64,000 nt of DNA from Kofleriaceae bacterium (GTDB taxonomy: Bacteria; Myxococcota_A; Polyangia; Haliangiales; Haliangiaceae), in contig JACKDR010000008.1 in the NCBI GenBank assembly GCA_020633495.1, positions 186,001 through 250,000 of the forward strand, given 5' to 3'. The notes below the pieces were generated by a model. It was given only the letters and a program-made list of their open reading frames with translations, was not told the DNA's origin and did no database searches. Below, in pieces: positions 34,628-46,252 of the stretch (position 1 is the first letter of the stretch; each line of letters starts with the position of its first letter). Both the position numbers and the translations under genes were made by a program.

Positions 34628-35569
34628 ATGAAGTGGACCCGGGGACACCAGTCGTCCAACGTCGAGGACCGGCGCAGCCAGCGCTCGAGCGGCGGCGCGC
34701 GCGCCGCCAAGGTCGGCGGCGCCGGCGCGGTCGTCGCGATCGTCGTGGCGGTGATCGCGCAGGTGCTGGGCGTCGACGTCAGCGGCATGCTCGGCGGCGG
34801 CAGCGACACCTCGAGCTCGTCGTCGTCGAGCTCGTCGTCGTCGAGCTCGTCGAGCTCGTCGAGCTCGTCGTCGTCGGGCACGACCGGGTCGAGCGGCAGC
34901 AGCGGCGCCACCGCCGGCCAGCCGGATCCGGACGCCGAGATGGTCCAGTTCATCAGCTTCGTCCTCGACGACATCCAGGACACCTTCGCCACGATGTTCC
35001 GCGACCAGGGCAAGCGCTACGAGGCCGCCAAGCTGGTGATCTTCACCGACGAGGTCGACACCGGCTGCGGCCTGTCGTCGGCGGCGATCGGCCCGTTCTA
35101 CTGCCCACCCGACCACAAGGCGTACATCGACCTGTCGTTCTACCGGGCCCTGCGCGACCGCCTCGGTGCCCCCGGCGACTTCGCCCAGGCCTACGTGCTG
35201 GCCCACGAGATCGGCCACCACCTGCAGAACCTGATGGGCATCGACGCCCGGGTCGCTCGCGAGGTCCGCAAGGACAAGCGCAAGGAGAACCCGCTGTCGG
35301 TGCGCCAGGAGCTGCAGGCCGACTGCTTCGCCGGGGTGTGGGCGCACTCGACCGGGCAGCGCGACCTGCTCGACAAGGGCGACATCGAGGAGAGCGTCAA
35401 CGCCGCGGCGCAGATCGGCGACGACCGGCTGCAGAAGATGGCTGGCCAGCGGGTCAACCCCGAGACCTGGACCCACGGCTCGTCGGCGCAGCGCGTGAAG
35501 TGGTTCGAGGTCGGCTACGAGCGCGGCACCTTCGACGCCTGCGACACGTTCGCCGCCGAGTCGCCGTAG
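34628..35569 (+). CDS. ypfJ: Neutral zinc metallopeptidase (YpfJ/KPN_02809 family)
   Basis: A 313-residue membrane-anchored protein: short Arg-rich cytoplasmic end (MKWTRGHQSSNVEDRR, typical of the family), one hydrophobic helix (AVVAIVVAVIAQVLG), a run of about 22 serines encoded by alternating TCG and AGC codons, and a metallopeptidase domain with HEIGHH and the downstream ELQADCFAG glutamate. The long Ser tract is more extreme than usual for the family. Physiological substrates are not known. Confidence 0.9.
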   Translation: MKWTRGHQSSNVEDRRSQRSSGGARAAKVGGAGAVVAIVVAVIAQVLGVDVSGMLGGGSDTSSSSSSSSSSSSSSSSSSSSSSGTTGSSGSSGATAGQPDPDAEMVQFISFVLDDIQDTFATMFRDQGKRYEAAKLVIFTDEVDTGCGLSSAAIGPFYCPPDHKAYIDLSFYRALRDRLGAPGDFAQAYVLAHEIGHHLQNLMGIDARVAREVRKDKRKENPLSVRQELQADCFAGVWAHSTGQRDLLDKGDIEESVNAAAQIGDDRLQKMAGQRVNPETWTHGSSAQRVKWFEVGYERGTFDACDTFAAESP

Positions 35570-35594
35570 GCGCGGCGCGGTCACGCCCCAGGCC

Positions 35595-35629
35595 CGAGGG
35601 GCGCGGGGCGAGGGGCGAGGGGCGAGGGG
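35595..35629 (+). repeat. Heptad G-tract repeat, potential G-quadruplex
   Basis: Five 7-bp units (CGAGGGG, CGCGGGG, then CGAGGGG three times) place five GGGG runs separated by 3-nt loops on the plus strand. This satisfies the usual intramolecular G-quadruplex pattern. It lies 26 bases after the protease stop. Confidence 0.75.
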
Positions 35630-35669
35630 CTCGCGCGAGGGTCGACGCACGCCGCAGCGGCCGCGGGTG

Positions 35670-35739
35670 TGTCCGGCCACCGGACATACAATCGACCGGC
35701 GCGGTCGATTTCCCTTGACGGCTCGCGACAAGCGTCGCG
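35670..35739. repeat. Array of three perfect inverted repeats
   Basis: TGTCCGG-CCA-CCGGACA (35670-35686), AATCGACCG-GCG-CGGTCGATT (35690-35710) and CGCGAC-AAGC-GTCGCG (35724-35739). Stems are 7, 9 and 6 pairs with 3-4-nt loops. The first shares the TGTCCG/CGGACA half-sites seen at 2188-2207. Confidence 0.8.
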
Positions 35740-35923
35740 GGCGACGCGCTCGAGGCGCGCGCAGATCGGCGACGAGCGGCGTGGAGCTGACGCATGGCGG
35801 CTGGAAGCGAGCGCGGACCCGTGCGACGGGGTCGAGGACGTCTTCGCGGCGCAGCGGCGCCGACAGGATGTCGAAACTCGCCGTGGTAGGGATGGAGTGC
35901 GCGTGTGCGCGGGAGGTGTGGTG

Positions 35924-37276
35924 ATGTTCGATCGTGACGACGAGCGAGTGGATCTGGGGTCCGTCTTCGACGGTGCGGCAGGGTCGACGGGCGCGGACCG
36001 CGCGCCGCCGGCGGACGACTGGCGGCGCCTCGACCGCGCGCTGCGTGGCATCGCAAGGCGCCGCGCCGCGCTCGACGCCGAGGAGGCGCGCTGCCTGGTC
36101 GCCGCGCAGCGGCTCGCGCTGCACCGCCGCTTCGGCCACGCCACGCTGGCCGAGTACCTCGAGCGCACCCTCGGCTACGGGCCGCGTGCGGCACGCGAGC
36201 GGCTGCGGGTCGCGACCGCGCTGCAGACGCTGCCGGAGATCGCCGACGCATTGGGGCGTGGCGTCCATTCGTACTCGGCGGTGCGCGAGCTGACCCGCGT
36301 GGGTCGCGACGACACCGAGGCGGCGTGGCTGGCGGCCGCGGCCGGCAAGACGGTGCACGAGATCGAGGCCATGGTCGCCGGGCGCCGCCCCGGCGACCTG
36401 CCGGGCGCCGAGGTCGATCCGACGGCGGTCCGGCGATCGCTGTCGCTCGAGGTCGGCACGGAGACGCTGGCGCTGTGGCGCGACGCCCGACTGGCGCTGG
36501 AGCTCGAGCGCGGCGGCGCGGTGTCCGACGACGAGCTCCTGGCCACGATGTGCCGCGAGATGCTCGGCGGCGGCCGCGTGGGTGCCCCAGACCACGCCGG
36601 CGGCGACGCGAGTCCCGCCGGCCGCGCCGCCTACCAGATCGCGCTGACCGTGTGCCCGACGTGCGACCGCACCACGCAGGACGGCGGCGGTCGCGCGATC
36701 GAGGTGCCGCCCGCGGTCGGCGCGCGGGCGCGGTGCGACGCGACCGTGCTCGGCCGCGTCGACGGCGACGACGTCGGCAGGGCCGTGCAGACCGTGCCGC
36801 CGCGGATCCGTCGCGCGGTGATCGCGCGGGACCACGGTCGGTGCCGGGTGCCGGGCTGCCGGTCGTCGCGGTTCATCGAGGTCCACCACATCCAGCCGCG
36901 CGCCCAGGGGGGCCGCCACACCGTGGCCAACCTGATCTCGCTGTGCGGCGGTCATCACGACGCGGTCCACGTGGGCCGCCTGCAGATCGCGCCCGCCGCG
37001 TCGGGTGAGCCGACATTCACCCATGCCGACGGTCGCCCGTACGGGGCGCCGTCGCCGTCGCCGACAACGCCGCGACGCCACGAGCGGCGGGTGTCGACCG
37101 AGCCGTCACGGTCCGCATCGCACCACGGGCCGCTCGCCGACGTCGAACAGGCCCTGCGCGGCCTGGGCTTCCCGGCCTCCGAGGCGCGTGCGGCGACGGA
37201 CGCGTGCGCGGGCCACCTCGGGCAGCCGCTCGCGGAGCTGGTCAGGCGCGCGCTCCGCGCCGCGCACAAGCCGTGA
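35924..37276 (+). CDS. DUF222/HNH endonuclease (13E12-type)
   Basis: A 450-residue protein. A helical DUF222 region (about 30-280) is followed by an HNH nuclease core near residues 300-345 (CRVPGC, EVHHIQPRAQGG, NLISLCGGHH), with the metal-binding His and the structural cysteines present. The C-terminal 45 residues (ALRGLGFPASEARAATDA) resemble RuvA domain III. DUF222-HNH genes are multicopy in several GC-rich phyla and suspected to be mobile or domesticated; no function is settled. ATG at 35924 has GGGAGGTG eight bases upstream. Palindromes precede the gene and a hairpin follows it. Confidence 0.85.
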   Translation: MFDRDDERVDLGSVFDGAAGSTGADRAPPADDWRRLDRALRGIARRRAALDAEEARCLVAAQRLALHRRFGHATLAEYLERTLGYGPRAARERLRVATALQTLPEIADALGRGVHSYSAVRELTRVGRDDTEAAWLAAAAGKTVHEIEAMVAGRRPGDLPGAEVDPTAVRRSLSLEVGTETLALWRDARLALELERGGAVSDDELLATMCREMLGGGRVGAPDHAGGDASPAGRAAYQIALTVCPTCDRTTQDGGGRAIEVPPAVGARARCDATVLGRVDGDDVGRAVQTVPPRIRRAVIARDHGRCRVPGCRSSRFIEVHHIQPRAQGGRHTVANLISLCGGHHDAVHVGRLQIAPAASGEPTFTHADGRPYGAPSPSPTTPRRHERRVSTEPSRSASHHGPLADVEQALRGLGFPASEARAATDACAGHLGQPLAELVRRALRAAHKP

Positions 37277-37296
37277 GCCGCGCGGTGCGGCGCGGC
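37277..37296 (+). terminator. Hairpin after the DUF222-HNH gene
   Basis: GCCGCGC-GGTGCG-GCGCGGC, a perfect 7-bp stem with a 6-nt loop beginning at the base after the stop codon. Confidence 0.5.
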
Positions 37297-37346
37297 GGTG
37301 ACAGGCCGCGGCACAGAGCCGGGGAGCTACGGGACCGGCACTGCCG

Positions 37347-40034
37347 CTACGGCTGCCGCGACGCCAGCCAGGCGTCGAGCTCGGGGCCGGTGGCGGCGCG
37401 CGCGGCGATGCACTGGTCCATCGACTCCAGCGCCTGGGCGACCGTGCGTGGCCCACCCTCGAGCGGCGCGATGTGCGCCGCCGCCCACTCGGCCGCCGAC
37501 GCGCGATCGCCGGCGTCGCAGGTGGCGGTGAGGTTGTAGGCCAGATCGGGCAAGAAGTCGGGCGGCATCCGCGCAGCCACCTCGTCGAAGTGGCCGCGCA
37601 CGAAGGCCGCTCCGACGGCCCACTGCGCGGGGTTGTCGAGCGCTCCCCAGAACAAGACTCGCGCCGCCCCGGGATCGACCCTCGCGTCGAGCGCCAACTG
37701 CATCGCCTGGTCGCCGTGAACAGGATCGTCGTCAACCATCAGCGCCCTGAGCAGCTGCAACTGGATCTGCGCGTCGTCGGTCCCGAGCGCCGCGTCACGC
37801 AGGGTCGAGAACATCTCCTTCGAGCCGCGCACCGCTGCCGCGAGCACGCCATTGCGCACCAGCAGCGGGAGTTGCTGCCAGGTCGCGGCGAGCTCGACCG
37901 CCCGCGACAGCAACTGGGATTCGCCACCGTCGACGGCCACCAACGGCACCAGACTGCGACGGCGGCGCTGGCGATCGTCGTCGTCCTTCTTGTCGGGTAG
38001 CCAGCCCAGCTTGCGCGCCGCCTTGCCGTAGGTGTCGCGGATCCAGGTTCTGACCTGTTCGCGATTGCCATCGCTGCTGGCCGCCAGCAGGTCGTGCGCG
38101 ATGCCGACCGCGACGTCGACGGCCTCGGCCGAGCCGTCGCGCAAGAGCAGCGGCACCAGCCGAGGCTCGACGCCGAGCGGCAGGTCGCCACGCCGGACCG
38201 CGGCCCGGACGTCGGCCGCGAGCGCGATGCGCTCGGTGGGGAGGAGCATCCCCCATCCCTTGGCGACCAGGTGATCGAGCGCGTCGGCGTCGAGGCCGTT
38301 GCGGTAGTAGCCGGTGCCATCGGCGACCGGCAGCACCCACGTCGGGCACGTCGGTCCCTCGAGCGTCCAGTCCGTGGACGCGTCGTCGAGCATGCCGCAC
38401 TGGGTCGCGCGGGTCTTGACGCCGCCGTACGCCAGGCAGACCGGGACACGCCACTGCTCGTCCCCAGACGACGACGACCCCCGGGGCAAGCTGCGCCGCT
38501 GCCGCAAGGTCACTACCGGCGACTGCTTCTTCTCGCAACGGATGGTGACGGACACCACCGGCGCGCCGGGCTGATCGAGGAACGTCCGGAACGCGGTCGA
38601 GACGTCGCGCCCGGCGGCGGCATCGATCGCCTTCAGGAAATCGCCGGTGGTCGCGACGCCGCGGGCGTGGTCGGCGAGGTACGTGCGTACGCCGGCCTGG
38701 AAGACGTCGGCGCCGACGGCAGCCTCGAACATGCGCAGCACCGAGGCGCCCTTCTGGTACGTGATCGTGTCGAAGGCGTTCTGGATGTCGTCCCGGGTGA
38801 CGATGGGCTGGCGAATCGCGCGCGCGCTGACCAGCTCGTCGGCGGCGAGCGCCTGGTTCCGCGCAGCGACCGGCGGCAGCCTGCTGGCGCGCGCCGGCGA
38901 GTAGGCAGCCACCACCTTGGGCTCCATCCAGGTCGCGAAGGCCTCGTTGAGCCACAGATCGTCCCACCACGCCGGCGTCACCAGATCGCCGAACCACTGG
39001 TGCGCGATCTCGTGGCCAGCGATCTCCAGGTACCACTGCCGTTCGTCCGCGGTGGCGGCCTTGGGATCGTGCAACAGCAGCGCTTCGCGATAGGTGATCA
39101 GACCCGCGTTCTCCATGGCACCGCCGCCGCTCGGGACCGGCACGCTGTCGAGCTTGGGGAACGGGAACGGTGTGCCAAACCAGCCCTCGAGGATCGAGAC
39201 GACCCGACCAGTCGACTCGACGGCCCACGCCGCGCGCGCCTGGTCGCCGCGAAGGGTCACGATGCGCATCGGCGCGCCATCGCTGGTGGTGCCCGCGTCG
39301 ACCAGCTCGAACGGGCCGACCGCGAACGCGATCAAGTACGACGGCAGCGGCTCGGTGGGCGCGAAGTGCACGCGCACGCCGGTGTCGAGCTGCTCGCGGC
39401 CGGCCTCGGGTGCGTTGCTCAGCGCGGTGAGGTCGGCGGGCACGTCGAGCGTCAGGGTCCAGGGCACCTTGACCGCCGGCTCGTCGACACACGGGAAGGC
39501 GCGGCGTGCCGCGGTCGGCTCGAAATCGGAGATGACGTACCGCTCACCCTGGTAGCGCTGGACGAAGACACCGTGATAGTCGGCCGTCGCCAGGTCCCCC
39601 TCGTACGCCACCGCGACGTCGACCGTGGCGCCCGCCGGCAGCTCGCGCGGCAGGCGCAGGGCCAGGAAGTCGTGCGGCTCGGTCACGACCTCGGCGGCGA
39701 GCACGTCGCCGTCGACCGTGACGCTGGCGTCGCTGACGCGCAGGCCCTCGGCGTCGAGCCAGATCACGGCGGTGGCGCGGACCACGGTGCCGGCGATGTG
39801 GATCTCGCCGGCGAAGGTCGGCGACGCCGGATCGATCGCGAGCCGCGCGTCGTACCCGGTGGGCTGGAAGTCGCCGGGCAGCCGCAGGGTCGGCGGGGTC
39901 AGCGGCGCCGGGGCCGGCGGCGGCGCGTCGCCGACGCCCGCCCCCCCGGGGCCGGGGCCCTGAGGCCGGCCAGACGGCCCGGGGCAGCCCGCGCAGAGAG
40001 CGAACACCGCGACAATCAAGGAGTTCCGGCGCAT
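37347..40034 (-). CDS. M1 family aminopeptidase lipoprotein
   Basis: An 895-residue secreted zinc aminopeptidase. A short signal peptide ends at an Ala-Gly-Cys lipobox (CAGC, about residue 17), then a Pro/Gly linker. The M1 N-terminal domain leads to GGAMENAG (303-310), the substrate-recognition loop, and HEIAH (341-345) with Glu364 eighteen residues on, the complete M1 zinc site. The C-terminal half is an ERAP1-like helical domain. It should trim N-terminal residues from peptides at the outer face, useful for a predatory or scavenging life style (inference). Tail-to-tail with the DUF222-HNH gene. Confidence 0.93.
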   Translation of the reverse strand: MRRNSLIVAVFALCAGCPGPSGRPQGPGPGGAGVGDAPPPAPAPLTPPTLRLPGDFQPTGYDARLAIDPASPTFAGEIHIAGTVVRATAVIWLDAEGLRVSDASVTVDGDVLAAEVVTEPHDFLALRLPRELPAGATVDVAVAYEGDLATADYHGVFVQRYQGERYVISDFEPTAARRAFPCVDEPAVKVPWTLTLDVPADLTALSNAPEAGREQLDTGVRVHFAPTEPLPSYLIAFAVGPFELVDAGTTSDGAPMRIVTLRGDQARAAWAVESTGRVVSILEGWFGTPFPFPKLDSVPVPSGGGAMENAGLITYREALLLHDPKAATADERQWYLEIAGHEIAHQWFGDLVTPAWWDDLWLNEAFATWMEPKVVAAYSPARASRLPPVAARNQALAADELVSARAIRQPIVTRDDIQNAFDTITYQKGASVLRMFEAAVGADVFQAGVRTYLADHARGVATTGDFLKAIDAAAGRDVSTAFRTFLDQPGAPVVSVTIRCEKKQSPVVTLRQRRSLPRGSSSSGDEQWRVPVCLAYGGVKTRATQCGMLDDASTDWTLEGPTCPTWVLPVADGTGYYRNGLDADALDHLVAKGWGMLLPTERIALAADVRAAVRRGDLPLGVEPRLVPLLLRDGSAEAVDVAVGIAHDLLAASSDGNREQVRTWIRDTYGKAARKLGWLPDKKDDDDRQRRRRSLVPLVAVDGGESQLLSRAVELAATWQQLPLLVRNGVLAAAVRGSKEMFSTLRDAALGTDDAQIQLQLLRALMVDDDPVHGDQAMQLALDARVDPGAARVLFWGALDNPAQWAVGAAFVRGHFDEVAARMPPDFLPDLAYNLTATCDAGDRASAAEWAAAHIAPLEGGPRTVAQALESMDQCIAARAATGPELDAWLASRQP

Positions 40035-40126
40035 GTGCGGCGCAGCCTACAACGGCCCGCCGCACCCGGCACTCGCAACCGTCCCGGCGGTCGCGGTGTC
40101 GTCCCGGTGAAGGCCACGGCATCCCG

Positions 40127-40653
40127 ATGAACACCGGCAACGACTCGAACCCGCTGCTCGACCTCGGCGCGCTCCAGGAGCCCGTCGATCCCCGCGTCGC
40201 CGAGCGACGCGCCCGCGACGCCGCCGACCGCGCGATCCGCGAGCTGACGGTCCGGGTCGCCAGCGTCCAGGCCGACGCGTCGGTCGAGCGCGAGCGGCTG
40301 CTGGCCGAGCGCACCCGCCTCGAGGTCGAGCTGGCGCGGGCGCAGGCGCGCCGGCCGCGGCGCTGGCCGCTGTGGCTGGCGATCGCGGCGTGCGCGGCGT
40401 GGGCGGCGGCGTCGACGGCGTGGGCGAGCGGCCGCATCGACGAGTCGCGCCGCCAGAGCGCCCGCACGATCGCCGCGCTGGCCCAGCGCCTCGACGACCA
40501 GGTCGCCGCCGCCACGCGCCGCGCCGACGCGCGCTGCAGGCCGCCGAGCGCGCGGCCGAGCAGGCCCGCGGCTACGGCGCCGCGTCGGGGCCGGCGTCGG
40601 CGGGCAGCGGCGTCTCGCACGCTGCGAGCCCGCCGCCGGCCAGCTCGCGGTGA
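40127..40653 (+). CDS. Small single-TM coiled-coil protein, frameshifted
   Basis: The frame from ATG 40127 encodes a charged coiled-coil, one membrane helix (WPLWLAIAACAAWAAASTAW) and a second coiled-coil up to ADA. It then loses coding character at the GC run 40529-40534, while the next frame continues as ALQAAERAAEQARGYG and stops at 40653. One missing base in GCGCGC would join them into a protein of about 175 residues. Without it, the first frame runs on for 967 codons of antisense Arg/Ala, which is not credible. The 3' end overlaps the convergent small lipoprotein gene. Confidence 0.55.
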
Positions 40654-40805
40654 CAGCGGTTGTCGTCGCCGCAGGCGTAGTCGGCGGGACACCGCTGACC
40701 GGCGCCGCACACGAACAGGCAGTTCGCGGCCGGCGGATCGAAGCAGCCCGCCAGCGCGGACGCCGCGACCAGCGCGGCCAGCCCCCCGGCGAGACGACGT
40801 CGCAT
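40572..40805 (-). CDS. Small Cys-rich lipoprotein
   Basis: A 77-residue predicted lipoprotein, too small for most gene finders. The signal peptide MRRRLAGGLAALVAASALAGC is classical, followed by a Cys-rich stretch (FVCGAGQRCPADYACGDDNRC) of the type found at the N-terminus of many myxobacterial lipoproteins. It ends after an Asp/Pro tail. It lies just downstream of the BNR-repeat lipoprotein on the same strand. Confidence 0.6.
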   Translation of the reverse strand: MRRRLAGGLAALVAASALAGCFDPPAANCLFVCGAGQRCPADYACGDDNRCHRELAGGGLAACETPLPADAGPDAAP

Positions 40806-40837
40806 CCGCCGATCGTACCGGAGGGCGGCGGCGATCG

Positions 40838-42507
40838 CTACTTCGACAGCTTGCCGGCGGCGTGGAAGATCCGCGCCACCGCCTTGCCGTCCTCGTCGAC
40901 CACCTGCGACCACAGCGCGTGGATGCGCTTGTGCTTGGCGTCGACCAGCAGCGTCGCGTACTCGCCGGTCCACACCGCGGCGTGGCGGGCGAAGCTGTAG
41001 CGGGCGAACGGCTGGCTCGACACCAGGTCCGGCGCCGCGCACTTGCTGGTCGTGCAGGTGGTGTGGGCGATCGCGCCGCCGCCGCGGCTCTCGGCCCAGG
41101 TCAGGTGGACCTTGCCCGACGCGTCCTCGGCGAGGTTGGGCACCGAGTGGTTGCAGGCGCTGCCGGCGTCGACCAGCATCCGGCTCCACTTCTTGCCGTC
41201 CTTCGACGACACCAGCGCGATGTTCCACTTCAGGTCGGGGCCGCCGCTGGCGTAGGCGATGTCGACCCGCTTGCCCTTGGCGTCGATGCCCAGGGTCGGG
41301 TTGACGAAGTAGAACGGGATGTCCTCCGCCGACGCCGACACCGTCACCGGCTCGCTGAAGGTGGCGCCGCCGTCGGTCGAGCGGGTGTACTGGATCGTGC
41401 CGTCGGGGCTGCCGAACGCGTGGGCCGGCGACGACACCACCGCGACCGCGTGGACGACGCCCTTGCTGTCGACCTCGAGGTCGCCGTAGGCGCCGGGCAG
41501 CACCGCGACCGAGGTCTCGCTGAAGGTGTCGCCGCCGTCGCGCGAGGTCACCAGCCGCATGCCCTCGGCGGGCTCGCTGTAGTACGAGACGTAGATGATC
41601 TGCTTGCCCTTCTTCTTGGGGTCGGGACCGATCGCGATCATCGGCTTGTCCATGCAGCCGTCGGTGCCCGCCGGGCAGTCGGCGACCGCCTGGATCGGCC
41701 GCGGCTCGGTCCAGGTCTTGCCGCCGTCGGCGGAGCGGGCGTAGCCGATCTCCATGTTCTTCTCGGGGGCGTGGCCGCCGTCGAAGCCGAGCCACACCGC
41801 GTGGACCACGCCCTTCTTGTCGACCGCGACCCACGGGTCGAAGTGGTTCTCGCGCGCGGTCTTGAACTCGCGATCGCCCTCGATCAGGGTGCCGTCGGCG
41901 GCGACCCGGACCATGCCGAGCGAGTTGGGTGCGCCCATCGCGCCGCCCGCGATGTACAGGCCGACGATCGCGCCGTTGGGCAGCAGGCCCGCGGCGATCT
42001 CGTGGTGGTAGAGGCCGGGGCCGGCCGCGGTCGAGACCTCCTCGGCGGCGTCGAAGATGCCGCGCTTGCGCGCCGGCTCGTCGCAGGCCGCGATCTTGGG
42101 CCCGAGCATCTCGGGCATCGTGCACGCCTTCCAGGTCGGATCGCAGACGTAGCCCTCGTCGCCGCGGCAGTCGGCGTCGCTGGCGCAGCCGGCCAGGCAC
42201 ACCTCGCCGGCGCGCGGGCTCTCGGCGCAGACGCCGTCGCCGCAGGCGGTGCCGGCGCCGCCGCAGAAGCTCATGCAGTAGCCGCCGGGGAACATCGGCA
42301 TGCAGAACATGCCGTCACCGCAGCTGCCCTGGGGGTCGGACTCGGACGGCTCGCAGGCGGCGCCGCGCGCGGCCTTGGTCACCTGGGAGGTCGCGGACCC
42401 CGAGCCGGCACCGGAGGCGCCGCCACCGGCGGGCTCGTTGCTGGACTTCTTGGCCGGGGACGAGCACCCGGCGACCACCACGACCATGACCGCGATCCAC
42501 GTCTGCT

Positions 42508-42511
<4 letters not shown>
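40838..42511 (-). CDS. BNR/Asp-box (sialidase-like propeller) lipoprotein
   Basis: A 557-residue lipoprotein (VMVVVVAGC lipobox) with a Cys-rich EGF-like segment (about 50-125) and a beta-propeller bearing Asp-boxes: SADGGKTW, SRDGGDTF and STDGGATF. Catalytic residues of sialidases (Arg triad, Tyr/Glu pair) are not obvious, so it may be a binding propeller and not an enzyme. The GTG at 42511 overlaps the stop of glnS by four bases, so it is translated from the glnS message, an odd pairing of a tRNA synthetase with a surface protein. Confidence 0.8.
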
Positions 42512-44835
<2,324 letters not shown>

Positions 44836-44975
44836 GCCCCGGGAATATCACGTTCGGGGCGAGGTCGCCTGCGCGCGCTCCCGGTGGCAAGGTGACGCGC
44901 GATGCCCCTGGCACGTTTCGCCGAGGTTTCGCGCCTGGACGACCGCGACGCGGAGCGCCGGCTGCGTCGCCGCGC

Positions 44976-45755
44976 TCAGCTCTGGCCGGTCCCCTGGATC
45001 AGGCTGAACACCGCGCCCTGCGGATCCTCGACCACCGCGATCCGGCCGTACGGGGTGTCGAACGCGGGCACGCAGACCTTGCCGCCCAGCGTCGTGATCT
45101 TGGCCGCGGTCGCGTCGGTGTCGTCGGTGCCCAGGTAGACCATCCAGTGCGGCGGGGTCTCGCCCCACTGCTCGGTCATCTTCATGATGCCGCCGACCGG
45201 CTGCTCGGCGCCGTCGCGGTGCAGCGTCACGTACTTGCCGCCCGGCATCGGCACGTCGCGGGCCTCGAGGCCGAACAGGCCGTCGAAGAAGCCGGCGGCG
45301 CGATCGAGATCGCGGGTGTTGAGCTCGCACCAGCACAGCGTGCCGGGCTCGTCGACGACCTGGGTGCCGGTGTGGCGCTTGCTCTGCCACAGCCCGAACG
45401 GGCCGCCGGTCGGGTCCGTCGCGAACGCCAGCCGGCCGGCGTCGAGGACGTCCATCGGCGGCGCGATGATCGTGCCGCCGCCCTCGGTGATCGAGGCGCA
45501 CGTGGCGTCGACGTCGGCGGTGCCGAGGTAGAGGTTCCAGGCGGTCGGCATCGGCGAGCCGGGCGGCTTGCCGCCGATGCCGGCGACGGCGCGGCCGCCG
45601 CGGAAGCACATCGTGTAGTGGCCGGTCTCGGGCGTACCGATCTCGTAGGTCCAGTCGAACAGCGCGGCGTAGAAGTCACGGGCCGCCGCCGGATCGGTGG
45701 TCATCAGATCGATCCAGGTCGGCTCTCCGGGCGGATGCGTCTCGACGTGCGTCAT
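44976..45755 (-). CDS. VOC (glyoxalase/bleomycin-resistance) two-domain protein
   Basis: A 259-residue cytoplasmic protein made of two VOC modules (about 8-125 and 135-255), each with the beta-alpha-beta-beta-beta pattern (PTWIDLMTTDPAAARDFYAAL; CWCELNTRDLDRAAGFFDGL). Metal-binding His and Glu residues are partly kept. Family members include dioxygenases, isomerases and antibiotic-binding proteins; substrate unknown. GGAGG before the ATG at 45755. Confidence 0.85.
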   Translation of the reverse strand: MTHVETHPPGEPTWIDLMTTDPAAARDFYAALFDWTYEIGTPETGHYTMCFRGGRAVAGIGGKPPGSPMPTAWNLYLGTADVDATCASITEGGGTIIAPPMDVLDAGRLAFATDPTGGPFGLWQSKRHTGTQVVDEPGTLCWCELNTRDLDRAAGFFDGLFGLEARDVPMPGGKYVTLHRDGAEQPVGGIMKMTEQWGETPPHWMVYLGTDDTDATAAKITTLGGKVCVPAFDTPYGRIAVVEDPQGAVFSLIQGTGQS

Positions 45756-45831
45756 GGTCCCTCCTGTGGGTGCGCGGCGACGCTAGCACGAGGTCCGGGG
45801 CACGCCGCGGGAGTGACGGCGCGCGACGCTC

Positions 45832-46239
45832 CTAGCCCTCGGGCGGCGGCAGGGTCTCGAGGTACGGGAACCGCTTGCCGCGGAACTTGAGCTCGAGCAG
45901 CTTGGTCGCGCCGATCGCGACGACGACCATCAGCCCGATCTGGTCGGCGAGGAACGGCAGCGCGTAGGCCTTGCGCCGGAACGCCCACCAGCCGGGCACG
46001 AACCACAGCGTGATCACGACGGCCATGCCGACGACCACCGCCGCGGCGCGGATCCGGCCCTCGCGGCGATCGCGCAGCCGCAGCTCGATGTCGTCGAACA
46101 GCTCGCGGGTCCGGGCCAGCCGCAGGTCGTGCACGGTGTCCGAGCCGCAGGCGGCGCAGGTCGCGGCCATCGCCGGCTGGCGGTGGCCGCACTGCGAGCA
46201 GGCGAAGTCGCCGGTGCCGGCGGTGGCGGTCGCGGTCAT
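45832..46239 (-). CDS. Zinc-ribbon membrane protein
   Basis: A 135-residue protein: N-terminal zinc ribbon (CSQCG, then CAACG), a basic stretch, and two membrane helices (AAAVVVGMAVVITLWFVPGWW and IGLMVVVAIGATKLLEL). Function unknown. The -10-like TAGCGT at 46247-46252 lies seven bases before the ATG at 46239 and overlaps the end of the upstream lipoprotein gene. Confidence 0.6.
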   Translation of the reverse strand: MTATATAGTGDFACSQCGHRQPAMAATCAACGSDTVHDLRLARTRELFDDIELRLRDRREGRIRAAAVVVGMAVVITLWFVPGWWAFRRKAYALPFLADQIGLMVVVAIGATKLLELKFRGKRFPYLETLPPPEG

Positions 46240-46252
46240 GGCCGCGACGCTA

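Larger units (their letters stand above)
35570..35923. other. Intergenic region with G-rich tract and hairpins
   Basis: A 354-bp stretch between the zinc protease and the DUF222-HNH gene. It holds five G-tracts and three consecutive perfect hairpins, described separately. A frame in line with the HNH gene is open from 35669 but reads as Arg-rich low-complexity sequence; a good ribosome site (GGGAGGTG) lies only before 35924. Confidence 0.6.

Noticed and set aside
34810..34880. Sequencing artefact in the serine run of the zinc protease
   Set aside because: The tract alternates TCG and AGC codons in one frame and both flanks stay in frame, so it is a genuine low-complexity linker.
35669..35923. 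N-terminal extension of the DUF222-HNH gene to 35669
   Set aside because: The extra 85 residues are Arg-rich without family similarity and the region is filled with inverted repeats; the ribosome site is before 35924.
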